Below, piece by piece: positions 29,291-37,177 of a DNA stretch of 64,000 nt. This DNA comes from Bacillus pumilus (GTDB lineage Bacteria > Bacillota > Bacilli > Bacillales > Bacillaceae). Positions within the stretch are counted from its first letter, which is position 1; each line of letters opens with the position of its first letter. The stretch is taken from positions 1,550,001-1,614,000 of the forward strand of contig NZ_CP046128.1 in the NCBI RefSeq assembly GCF_038738535.1. Direction: 5' to 3'. The notes beneath the pieces are model-generated. The model worked only from the letters and a program-made list of their open reading frames with translations, was not told the origin of the DNA and did no database searches. Made by a program: the position numbers and the translations under genes.

Positions 29291-30193
29291 ATGTTGAGCG
29301 GTTTAACGGTTGCGGTGATCGGGGGAGATGCAAGGCAGCTTGAAATTATTCGCAAGCTGTCACAGCAGCATGCCAAAGTGTTTTTGGTTGGATTTGATCA
29401 GCTGGATCACGGATTTATCGGTGCTGAAAAGCTGAAAATGTCAGAACTTCCATTCGAACAGGTAGACAGTATGATCCTGCCAGTATCAGGGGCAACGGAT
29501 GAAGGTGTTGTTGCGACAGTTTTCTCAAATGAGCAGGTTTTGCTGGAAGCAACATATTTAGAAAGAACCCCTGCCCATTGTACCTTGTACTCAGGTATTT
29601 CTAATACGTACTTAGACAATCTGGCAAAGCAGGTGAACCGAAAACTTGTGAAGCTGTTTGAGCGAGATGATATTGCCATATATAACTCTATTCCAACAGT
29701 TGAAGGGATTATCATGATGGCCATTCAGCAAACGGATTATACGATTCATGGATCACGTGTTGCTGTTCTCGGGCTCGGAAGAACAGGACTCACCATTGCC
29801 CGCACATTTCGGGCACTCGGTGCGGACGTAAAAGTAGGGGCAGCAGATACAGCTCATTTAGCGCGGGCCTTTGAAATGGGAATTGATCCATTTTCAATGG
29901 ACCGGTTAAAAGAAGAAGTAACGGATGTAGATATCATCATCAATACCATTCCAAGCCTTGTATTAGATTCATCTGTCATCGTCAGCATGACACCAAAGAC
30001 ACTCATTTTGGATATCGCCTCCCGCCCAGGAGGAACAGACTTTGACTTTGCACAAAAACACGGAGTGAAGGCGCTTCTTGCACCAGGACTCCCGGGTATT
30101 GTTGCACCAAAGACAGCAGGGCAAATCATTGCAAAAGTGCTTTCTGGGCTCTTATGTGAACTTGCAGAGGAAAAAAGGGGGATGGAATCATGA
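29291..30193 (+). CDS. spoVFA: Dipicolinate synthase subunit A
   Basis: Subunit A (also DpaA) of the enzyme that oxidises a dihydrodipicolinate-pathway intermediate to dipicolinic acid in the mother cell; the product is loaded into spores as the calcium chelate. The 300-residue protein has an N-terminal domain starting LTVAVIGGDARQLEIIRKL and a Rossmann domain with VAVLGLGRTGLTIARTF (near residue 157). DIASRPGGTDFDFA and LLAPGLPGIVAPKTAG follow. The ATG follows GAAGGTGAACGG. It overlaps spoVFB by 4 bases (ATGA), so the two subunits are translationally coupled. Confidence 0.96.
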   Translation: MLSGLTVAVIGGDARQLEIIRKLSQQHAKVFLVGFDQLDHGFIGAEKLKMSELPFEQVDSMILPVSGATDEGVVATVFSNEQVLLEATYLERTPAHCTLYSGISNTYLDNLAKQVNRKLVKLFERDDIAIYNSIPTVEGIIMMAIQQTDYTIHGSRVAVLGLGRTGLTIARTFRALGADVKVGAADTAHLARAFEMGIDPFSMDRLKEEVTDVDIIINTIPSLVLDSSVIVSMTPKTLILDIASRPGGTDFDFAQKHGVKALLAPGLPGIVAPKTAGQIIAKVLSGLLCELAEEKRGMES

Positions 30194-30783
30194 CAACATT
30201 AAAAGGGAAAAGAATCGGCTTTGGCTTAACTGGTTCCCACTGTACGTACGAAGCTGTTTATCCGCAAATCGAAGCACTTGTAAAAGAAGGAGCAGAAGTG
30301 CGTCCAGTGGTGTCATATACGGTCCAGAGTACGAATACAAGATTCGGAGATGGGGCTGACTGGATTGAGCGGATTGAGAAGCTGACTGGCTTTAAGGCGA
30401 TTGACTCAATCGTTAAAGCAGAGCCGCTCGGACCTAAGCTGCCACTTGATTGTATGGTCATTGCTCCATTAACAGGGAACTCGATGGCGAAATTCGCAAA
30501 TGCCCTGACAGACAGCCCTGTTTTAATGGCTGCAAAAGCAACCATTCGAAATCATCGTCCTGTCGTTTTAGGAATTTCAACAAATGATGCGCTAGGCTTA
30601 AATGGTACAAATCTGATGAGGCTGATGTCGACAAAGAATATTTTCTTTATTCCATTTGGCCAAGATGATCCATTTAAAAAACCGACCTCCATGGTCGCAA
30701 ACATGGATTTGCTTTCTCAAACAGTAGAAGAGGCGCTCCAGCATAGACAAATTCAGCCGATTTTAATTGGAGCAAACGAATAA
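30190..30783 (+). CDS. spoVFB: Dipicolinate synthase subunit B (flavoprotein)
   Basis: A 197-residue flavoprotein-fold protein (DpaB) of the HFCD family. It has GFGLTGSHCTYEAVYPQIE at the N-terminus and MVIAPLTGNSMAKFANALTD and MAAKATIRNHRPVVLGIST for flavin-type binding. It forms dipicolinate synthase with SpoVFA. The ATG overlaps the end of spoVFA and follows GGGGGATGG. Confidence 0.96.
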   Translation: MTTLKGKRIGFGLTGSHCTYEAVYPQIEALVKEGAEVRPVVSYTVQSTNTRFGDGADWIERIEKLTGFKAIDSIVKAEPLGPKLPLDCMVIAPLTGNSMAKFANALTDSPVLMAAKATIRNHRPVVLGISTNDALGLNGTNLMRLMSTKNIFFIPFGQDDPFKKPTSMVANMDLLSQTVEEALQHRQIQPILIGANE

Positions 30784-30823
30784 TAGATTCACTAGAAAAT
30801 CATGAAAGATTCAAAAAAGATGC

Positions 30824-30851
30824 TTCAAGCCTTGCTTTTCTATGGTAAAAT
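30824..30851 (+). promoter_or_regulatory. Possible sigma-A promoter of asd
   Basis: TTCAAG (30824-30829) and TAAAAT (30846-30851) are separated by 16 bases, with a TGG-type extended -10. The -35 is weak. Confidence 0.4.
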
Positions 30852-30922
30852 AAAATGTAAAAAGTCATAGGATGGCCATCCGAAAGAAAAGAATCATGGA
30901 TGGGTCGGAAGGAGTTTTACTG

Positions 30923-31942
30923 ATGGGAAGAGGATTGCATGTAGCTGTAGTTGGAGCGACTGGAGCTGTCGGTCAACAAATGTTAAAAACACTAGCTGAC
31001 AGAGATTTTGAAATGGATACACTGACTCTACTATCCTCAAAACGTTCTGCTGGAACAAAAGTGACATTCAGAGGTCAAGAGTATACCGTTCAGGAAGCAA
31101 CACCTGAAAGCTTTGAAGGAGTGAACATTGCATTATTCAGTGCTGGAGGAAATGTTTCCAAGGCGCTAGCTCCTGAAGCAGTCAAACGAGGTGCGATTGT
31201 TGTAGACAACACAAGTGCTTTTCGTATGGACGAAAACATCCCTCTTGTCGTACCAGAGGTAAACGAAAAAGACTTGCATGACCATCAAGGAATCATTGCA
31301 AACCCTAACTGTTCAACGATTCAAATGGTAGCGGCATTAGAACCGCTTCGTCAGGCGTATGGCATGAAAAAAGTCATCGTGTCCACTTACCAAGCCGTAT
31401 CAGGTGCAGGACATGAAGCCATTGACGAACTATACAGCCAATCACAAGCCATTTTAAATAAAGAAGATGTAAAGCCGGAAGTCATGCCTTATCAAATTGC
31501 ATTTAATGCGATTCCGCAAATTGATAAATTCCAAGACAATGGCTATACATTTGAAGAAATGAAAATGATCAACGAAACGAAAAAAATCATGCATATGCCA
31601 GAGCTAGAAGTAGCGGCAACATGTGTGAGACTTCCAATTGAAACAGGACATTCAGAATCTGTCTACGTCGAACTAGAATCAAATGACGCAACAGTTGACG
31701 ACATTAAGTCAATTCTTAAAGATGCACCAGGCATTACACTGCAAGATGATCCGTCTCAGCAAATTTATCCAATGCCTGCAGATGCTGTTGGAAAAAACGA
31801 CGTATTTGTCGGCCGCATTCGGAAAGATTTGGACCGTCCAAACGGGTTCCATATGTGGATTGTATCTGATAACCTGCTAAAAGGCGCTGCATGGAACTCA
31901 GTTCAAATTGCAGAAAGCTTAAAAGCATTAAAATTAGTTTAA
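30923..31942 (+). CDS. asd: Aspartate-semialdehyde dehydrogenase
   Basis: Reduces aspartyl phosphate to aspartate semialdehyde for lysine, threonine, methionine, diaminopimelate and dipicolinate synthesis. The 339-residue protein has VAVVGATGAVGQQM at the N-terminus for NADP, the active-site Cys in NPNCSTIQM (near residue 129) and SGAGHEAIDEL. RLPIETGHSE carries the substrate-binding residues. The start is ATG 30923 after GGAAGGAG; the frame open from 30872 adds 17 unrelated residues. Relative to the B. subtilis protein as I remember it, about 7 residues are missing after EVMP, probably a surface-loop difference. Confidence 0.96.
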   Translation: MGRGLHVAVVGATGAVGQQMLKTLADRDFEMDTLTLLSSKRSAGTKVTFRGQEYTVQEATPESFEGVNIALFSAGGNVSKALAPEAVKRGAIVVDNTSAFRMDENIPLVVPEVNEKDLHDHQGIIANPNCSTIQMVAALEPLRQAYGMKKVIVSTYQAVSGAGHEAIDELYSQSQAILNKEDVKPEVMPYQIAFNAIPQIDKFQDNGYTFEEMKMINETKKIMHMPELEVAATCVRLPIETGHSESVYVELESNDATVDDIKSILKDAPGITLQDDPSQQIYPMPADAVGKNDVFVGRIRKDLDRPNGFHMWIVSDNLLKGAAWNSVQIAESLKALKLV

Positions 31943-31960
31943 CATTCAATGGATGATGAG

Positions 31961-32011
31961 GACGAACAGAAGAGAGTTAGGCATCTTTCGCCTGCTCTCT
32001 TCTGTTACGTC
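31961..32011 (+). promoter_or_regulatory. Long hairpin between asd and dapG
   Basis: GACGAACAGAAGAGAG (31961-31976) pairs with CTCTCTTCTGTTACGTC (31995-32011), with one bulged A. AGGC and GCCT form an inner stem. No T run follows, so it is not a standard terminator. It may be an RNA-processing or stability element, or an attenuation element separating asd from dapG. Confidence 0.6.
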
Positions 32012-32034
32012 AGAATGAACTTGGAGTGAAAACA

Positions 32035-33249
32035 GTGAAAATAATTGTCCAAAAATTTGGCGGTACATCTGTCAAAGATGATCAAGGTAGAAAAAGGGCA
32101 CTTGCACATATCTTATCGGCAAAAGAGAAAGGCTATAAGTCGGTTGTCGTCGTTTCCGCAATGGGACGAAAAGGCGACCCTTATGCGACAGATACGCTGC
32201 TTGGTCTGCTTTACGGCAGCGCGCAGCATATGACAAATCGAGAAAAAGACTTGCTCGTTTCCTGCGGAGAGAATATTTCAGCTGTTGTGTTTTCAAGTAT
32301 GCTGAATGAAAACGGGCTAAAGGCTGTAGCAATGACAGGCGCACAGGCGGGCTTTGTGACAGATAAGGAGCATACGAGTGCGAAAATTATTGATATGAAG
32401 TGTGAACGTCTCGAGGCGGCACTGTCTGAACATGATGTTGTCGTTGTTGCTGGGTTCCAAGGAGCTGCGAAAAATGGGGACGTGACCACAATCGGACGAG
32501 GCGGCAGTGATACGTCCGCAGCTGCTTTAGGTGCTGCATTACAGGCAGACTTCATTGATATTTTTACAGATGTAGAAGGCGTCATGACAGCAGATCCCCG
32601 CATTGTTGAAAATGCAAAGCCGCTCAGAGTCGTGACATATACGGAAATTTGCAACCTTGCATATCAAGGGGCGAAAGTCATTCACCCGAGAGCTGTCGAA
32701 ATTGCGATGCAAGCAAAAGTACCAATGAGGGTCCGTTCAACATACTCTGATGATGAGGGCACACTCGTCACGTCACACTACTCAGATAAAATGAGCCATG
32801 ATGTGTACGACCGCCTCATTACGGGTATTGCACATGTCAATGATGTGACGCAAATCAAGGTCCCGGCAAAAGAAGGGCAGTACAGCGTCCAAACAGAGGT
32901 CTTCAAGGCTATGGCTAACGCACAAATCAGTGTCGACTTCTTCAACATTACACCGAGTGAGATTGTGTATACAGTGACAGGTGCAATGACTGAAAAGGCA
33001 ACGTCAATTCTAAAAGATCTTGGCTATACGCCAATTGTGACAACAAATTGTGCAAAAGTATCAGCTGTTGGCGCAGGCATCATGGGTGTACCAGGTGTCA
33101 CATCTAAAATTGTATCGGCTCTATCCGAGCAAAACATTCCGATTTTACAATCGGCTGACAGCCATACGACCATTTGGGTGCTAGTGAACGAAGAAAACAT
33201 GAGAGCGGCTGTCAATGCCCTGCACGAAGTGTTTGAACTTTCAAGATAA
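32035..33249 (+). CDS. dapG: Aspartokinase I (diaminopimelate-sensitive type)
   Basis: Phosphorylates aspartate, the first step of the aspartate pathway; 404 residues. The kinase domain (about 1-245) starts VQKFGGTSVKDD and includes TTIGRGGSDTSAAALGAAL and FTDVEGVMTADPRIV. Two ACT domains follow (about 265-404), consistent with allosteric control, by meso-diaminopimelate in the B. subtilis DapG isozyme. I start at GTG 32035, 8 bases after GGAG, rather than GTG 32026, because MKIIVQKFGG is the family start. It is probably co-transcribed with dapA to supply the cell wall and the spore. Confidence 0.95.
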   Translation: MKIIVQKFGGTSVKDDQGRKRALAHILSAKEKGYKSVVVVSAMGRKGDPYATDTLLGLLYGSAQHMTNREKDLLVSCGENISAVVFSSMLNENGLKAVAMTGAQAGFVTDKEHTSAKIIDMKCERLEAALSEHDVVVVAGFQGAAKNGDVTTIGRGGSDTSAAALGAALQADFIDIFTDVEGVMTADPRIVENAKPLRVVTYTEICNLAYQGAKVIHPRAVEIAMQAKVPMRVRSTYSDDEGTLVTSHYSDKMSHDVYDRLITGIAHVNDVTQIKVPAKEGQYSVQTEVFKAMANAQISVDFFNITPSEIVYTVTGAMTEKATSILKDLGYTPIVTTNCAKVSAVGAGIMGVPGVTSKIVSALSEQNIPILQSADSHTTIWVLVNEENMRAAVNALHEVFELSR

Positions 33250-33279
33250 ATGTGATTGAATCATGATGAGGTGAAAAAA

Positions 33280-34146
33280 ATGAATTTCGGAAATATCGCA
33301 ACAGCTATGATTACACCTTTTGATAAAAAGGGCAACATTGATTTCCAAAAGCTATCAATTCTCATTGATTACTTATTAAAAAACGGCAGTGACTCTTTAG
33401 TCGTTGCAGGGACAACAGGCGAATCGCCAACTTTATCGACTGAAGAAAAAGTCGCTCTTTTTCAGCAATCGGTGAAATTAGCAAATGGTCGTTGTAAAAT
33501 CATTGCAGGAACAGGCAGTAATAATACAAATGCGTCTATCAAACTAACGAAAAAAGCAGAAGAAGCGGGCGTTGATGCAGTGATGCTTGTCGTACCTTAC
33601 TACAACAAGCCATCACAGGAAGGCATGTATGCACACTTTAAAGCCATTGCCGAGTCTACATCTCTTCCTGTCATGCTTTACAATGTACCAGGGAGAACGG
33701 TTGCGTCATTAGCCCCAGAAACAACCATTAAACTTGCGCAAATACCTAACATTGTCGCGATCAAAGAAGCAAGCGGTGATCTTGATGCCATGACAAAAAT
33801 CATTGCAGAGACACCAGAAGATTTCGATGTATATTCAGGTGACGACAGCTTAACACTTCCAGCTGTATCTGTTGGTGCAAAAGGAGTTGTCTCTGTGGCG
33901 TCTCATATCGTAGGACTTGATATGCAGCAAATGCTGAAAAGCTATGCTTCAGGTCAAACGGCCAATGCCGCATTGATCCATCAAAAGCTGCTCCCAATCA
34001 TGAAACAGCTTTTCACAGCGCCAAATCCAACGCCTGTCAAAACAGCTCTTCAGCTAAAAGGACTAGATGTCGGATCGGTTCGTCTTCCGCTTTTACCTTT
34101 GTCAGAAGAAGAGAGACTGGATTTAAGCAGCGTCTTAAACAGCTGA
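33280..34146 (+). CDS. dapA: 4-hydroxy-tetrahydrodipicolinate synthase
   Basis: Condenses pyruvate with aspartate semialdehyde, the branch point to diaminopimelate and dipicolinate; 288 residues, a TIM barrel. The pattern GTTGESPTLSTEEK (near residue 45), YNVPGRT with the catalytic Tyr, and IKEASGD with the Schiff-base Lys (near 163) are intact. The start is ATG 33280 after GATGAGGTG; an upstream in-frame ATG at 33256 has no good site. It ends the asd-dapG-dapA cluster. Confidence 0.97.
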   Translation: MNFGNIATAMITPFDKKGNIDFQKLSILIDYLLKNGSDSLVVAGTTGESPTLSTEEKVALFQQSVKLANGRCKIIAGTGSNNTNASIKLTKKAEEAGVDAVMLVVPYYNKPSQEGMYAHFKAIAESTSLPVMLYNVPGRTVASLAPETTIKLAQIPNIVAIKEASGDLDAMTKIIAETPEDFDVYSGDDSLTLPAVSVGAKGVVSVASHIVGLDMQQMLKSYASGQTANAALIHQKLLPIMKQLFTAPNPTPVKTALQLKGLDVGSVRLPLLPLSEEERLDLSSVLNS

Positions 34147-34167
34147 TCAAAACAAAAAATTTCGTAA

Positions 34168-34206
34168 GCGGTCATTCTCAGATGTCCCTGAGTATGACCG
34201 TTTTTT
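34168..34206 (+). terminator. Terminator after dapA
   Basis: GCGGTCAT pairs with ATGACCGT, with CTCAG and CTGAG extending the stem inside, followed by TTTTTT. Confidence 0.85.
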
Positions 34207-34240
34207 ATACATAAACACTTTCTTAAAATGTGACTTCATC

Positions 34241-34270
34241 TTGTTTTCTAAAATTAGATTCAGTTATAAT
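34241..34270 (+). promoter_or_regulatory. Sigma-A promoter of rnjB
   Basis: TTGTTT (34241-34246) and TATAAT (34265-34270) are spaced by 18 bases. The transcript would start about 40 bases before the TTG start codon. Confidence 0.65.
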
Positions 34271-34317
34271 AGCATTAAGCGATGATGGACGGGCTTGAGA
34301 CTAGGAGGATAAGAATT

Positions 34318-35985
34318 TTGAAAAAGAAAAATACAGAGAACGTAAGAATTATTGCACTGGGAGGCGTTGGAGAAATCGGGAAAAACCTATATGTCATTGA
34401 AATTGATTCTGACATTTATGTGGTAGATGCAGGCTTGATGCATCCAGAAAACGAAATGCTAGGCATTGACGTCGTTATTCCTGATATCTCTTATTTAACA
34501 GAACGTGCTGATCGGGTGAAAGCAATTTTTCTTACCCACGGACATGATGAAGCAATCGGAGGCGTATTCCATTGCTTAAGCAAATTGTCTGTACCAGTTT
34601 ACGGAACGAAGCTGACCCTTGCGTTACTTCGAGAAAAATTAAAGCAGTATGGCTTCAATCAAAAAGCTGACTTGCGTGAGGTACATGCAAAATCAGTCAT
34701 TACGTTTGAAACAACAAAGGTATCATTCTTTAGAACGAATCACAGCATCCCTGATTCAGTTGGGATCAGCTTTAAAACCTCTCTTGGTTCAATCGTATGC
34801 ACAGGTGATTTTAAATTTGATCAAACCCCAGCGCTTAACCAAGCCTGTGACATCGGAGAGATTGCGAAAATTGGAAACAATGGCGTTTTAGCACTTCTTT
34901 CAGACAGTGCGAATGCTGAAAAACCAGGTTATACACCTTCTGAGGCGCTCGTCCAAGACGAAATCTCAAATGCGATGTACAATGCTGAAAATCGAGTAAT
35001 TGTCGCTGTATCTTCATCTAACATTAACCGCGTGCAGCAGATCATTAATGCAGCGAATCAAAATGGCCGTAAGCTTGCCGTAGCAGGGAAGAATATGATG
35101 ACGACTCTTCAGCTGGCGATCAAACTTGGTTATGTCACAGCAGACGAAGAATTATTTGTACCAGTTCAAGAAGTGAAGAAAATGGCGAAAAACGATGTGG
35201 TCATCCTGACAGCTGGAAGCCACGGAGAGCCTCTTGCTGCTTTAACAAAAATGGCAAAACAAAATCACAAACAGCTTCATATTGAAAAAGATGACACTGT
35301 TGTGATTGCATCTACACCTCTTCCAGGACAAGAACTCACATATTCAAAAACAGTGGATTTCCTCACAAGAAGCGGCGCACAAGTCATTTTTGCGCAAAAA
35401 CGTGTGCATGTCTCTGGACATGGCTGCCAAGAAGAGTTAAAGCTGATGCTGAACTTACTAAAGCCAAAGTATTTAATTCCGGTGAATGGCGAATATCGTA
35501 TGCAAAAAGCACATTCTCGTATTGCTGAAGAAGTGGGAATGAAACGAAGTGACATTTTCTTGATTGATAAAGGGGATGTTGTAGAGTTTAGAGGACAGAA
35601 CGTAAAAATCGGTGAAAAAGTTCACCAAGGCAATATTTTGATCGATGGTCTTGGCGTTGGTGATATCGGGAACATTGTGCTACGCGATAGACGCCTATTG
35701 TCTCAAGATGGTATCTTAATTGTCGTTATTACGCTTGATAAACAAAAGAAACAATTAATTTCTGGACCTGAAATCATCACAAGAGGATTTGTGTATGTCA
35801 GAGAATCCGAAGAGCTGATTGTAAAAGCGACAGAAATGGTCAAAGGAATTGTCAAAGAGCAAACGGAAAACTCAATTGTTGAATGGTCAACATTGAAACA
35901 ATCCATGCGCGATGTACTCAATCAATTCCTATATGAAAAAACAAAACGTAAGCCGATGATCATTCCAATTATTATGGAAGTGTGA
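34318..35985 (+). CDS. rnjB: Ribonuclease J2
   Basis: A 555-residue metallo-beta-lactamase/beta-CASP ribonuclease that forms a complex with RNase J1 in mRNA decay and rRNA maturation. The motif at about residues 73-80 reads THGHDEAIGG, whereas RNase J1 has HGHEDHIGG. The second metal-binding position is thus altered, in line with the weak activity known for J2 enzymes. The later motifs GDFKFDQTP, LSDSANAE and HVSGHGCQEELK are present, and a C-terminal domain ends TKRKPMIIPIIMEV. The start is TTG 34318 behind TAGGAGGAT, giving the family length; the frame is open from 34282. Confidence 0.95.
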   Translation: MKKKNTENVRIIALGGVGEIGKNLYVIEIDSDIYVVDAGLMHPENEMLGIDVVIPDISYLTERADRVKAIFLTHGHDEAIGGVFHCLSKLSVPVYGTKLTLALLREKLKQYGFNQKADLREVHAKSVITFETTKVSFFRTNHSIPDSVGISFKTSLGSIVCTGDFKFDQTPALNQACDIGEIAKIGNNGVLALLSDSANAEKPGYTPSEALVQDEISNAMYNAENRVIVAVSSSNINRVQQIINAANQNGRKLAVAGKNMMTTLQLAIKLGYVTADEELFVPVQEVKKMAKNDVVILTAGSHGEPLAALTKMAKQNHKQLHIEKDDTVVIASTPLPGQELTYSKTVDFLTRSGAQVIFAQKRVHVSGHGCQEELKLMLNLLKPKYLIPVNGEYRMQKAHSRIAEEVGMKRSDIFLIDKGDVVEFRGQNVKIGEKVHQGNILIDGLGVGDIGNIVLRDRRLLSQDGILIVVITLDKQKKQLISGPEIITRGFVYVRESEELIVKATEMVKGIVKEQTENSIVEWSTLKQSMRDVLNQFLYEKTKRKPMIIPIIMEV

Positions 35986-35990
35986 TGTGA

Positions 35991-36025
35991 AAGCCCAAGG
36001 AGCATAAGCTCTTTGGGCTTTTTTG
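35991..36025 (+). terminator. Terminator after rnjB
   Basis: AAGCCCAA-G-GAGC pairs with GCTC-T-TTGGGCTT across the loop ATAA, followed by TTTT. Confidence 0.85.
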
Positions 36026-36104
36026 ATGTGGCACTAGGAATGCGGATTGAATACGGCCTTCTTGTTCATAATAGAAGGAGAGTTTGAGGAAAGGATGGAG
36101 ACAA

Positions 36105-36833
36105 ATGGACGAAAAGAATGAACAGCAGCCTGAGCGAAAGCCAGAAGAAAAAGACAGCATTATGAGCAAAATACAGCAGCTTGGTGAAACAGCCATACCA
36201 CAGCTGCCGCAAGATACAAATATACATTGCCTCACCATTATTGGACAAATTGAAGGCCACATGCAGCTTCCGCCACAAAATAAAACAACCAAATACGAAC
36301 ATGTCATTCCGCAAATCGTCGCAGTTGAACAAAACCCGAAAATTGAAGGTCTTTTGATCATCTTAAATACAGTAGGCGGCGATGTTGAAGCGGGACTAGC
36401 GATTGCAGAAATGCTTGCATCTTTATCGAAACCGACTGTATCGATTGTACTTGGCGGCGGCCACTCTATTGGTGTCCCGATTGCTGTATCGTGTGACTAT
36501 TCCTATATTGCAGAAACAGCCACGATGACCATTCATCCTGTGCGTTTAACTGGTCTAGTGATTGGTGTCCCGCAAACCTTTGAATACTTAGATAAAATGC
36601 AGGAAAGAGTCATTAACTTTGTAACAAGCCACTCCAATATTACAGAAGAGAAGTTTAAAGAGCTCATGTTCTCAAAAGGCAATTTGACAAGAGACATTGG
36701 AACAAATGTTGTTGGTCATGAGGCAGCAGAATACGGACTCATGAATGAAGTAGGCGGCGTAGGACAAGCGATTAAAAAGTTGAACGAACTGATTGGAGAC
36801 AGGGCATCTCAAAACGAGGGGCTGATCCAATGA
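36105..36833 (+). CDS. tepA: ClpP-family serine protease TepA (translocation-enhancing)
   Basis: A 242-residue ClpP/crotonase-fold cytosolic protease-like protein. The core carries [41 protein letters not shown] with the nucleophile-position Ser, and [11 protein letters not shown] with the His-position residue. In B. subtilis TepA has been linked to protein export and to degradation of small spore proteins at germination. The start is ATG 36105 behind GGAAAGGATGG. It overlaps ylzJ by four bases (ATGA). Confidence 0.94.
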   Translation: MDEKNEQQPERKPEEKDSIMSKIQQLGETAIPQLPQDTNIHCLTIIGQIEGHMQLPPQNKTTKYEHVIPQIVAVEQNPKIEGLLIILNTVGGDVEAGLAIAEMLASLSKPTVSIVLGGGHSIGVPIAVSCDYSYIAETATMTIHPVRLTGLVIGVPQTFEYLDKMQERVINFVTSHSNITEEKFKELMFSKGNLTRDIGTNVVGHEAAEYGLMNEVGGVGQAIKKLNELIGDRASQNEGLIQ

Positions 36834-37066
36834 TTTTATATACACCTATGCCATATGAAGCCATTTACGCGGAGGAACAAGGAGACCGCAAACTTCAGCA
36901 GGTAAACATCCAAGGCGTGCCAGTTATGGTTGAAATGAAAGAGGATGAAGCAGAAATTGTTCAAGTCATGAGCACCAATCCAATGGACTTTCTGAATCAA
37001 GAGCTTGCACCAGGCAAGCGATTGAAGTTACAATTAGGCACCAATCAAAACGACTCATATGAATGA
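36830..37066 (+). CDS. ylzJ: YlzJ-like small protein
   Basis: A 78-residue protein of unknown function matching YlzJ of Bacillus in position and start ([15 protein letters not shown]). It is acidic, with no membrane segment or recognisable catalytic motif. It contains [20 protein letters not shown] near the C-terminus. It is translationally coupled to tepA through ATGA, so a shared function is a reasonable guess. Confidence 0.88.
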   Translation: MILYTPMPYEAIYAEEQGDRKLQQVNIQGVPVMVEMKEDEAEIVQVMSTNPMDFLNQELAPGKRLKLQLGTNQNDSYE

Positions 37067-37070
37067 TTCT

Positions 37071-37130
37071 ATGCTATAATAAAGGGAAAACTTACAACAA
37101 GATGCAGCCAAAACCAGGCTGCTTTCTTTC
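37071..37130 (+). promoter_or_regulatory. Extended -10 promoter and leader hairpin ahead of spoIIIE
   Basis: TGCTATAAT (37072-37080) is an extended -10; no good -35 is seen. A hairpin, GCAGCC (37103-37108) with GGCTGC, followed by TTTCTTTCT, lies downstream of it. The hairpin could end ylzJ transcription or attenuate spoIIIE. Confidence 0.5.
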
Positions 37131-37177
37131 TGATCTTTTCGGTAGGTTATATTTTCTTTCGTAGTAAGGTGATGAGT

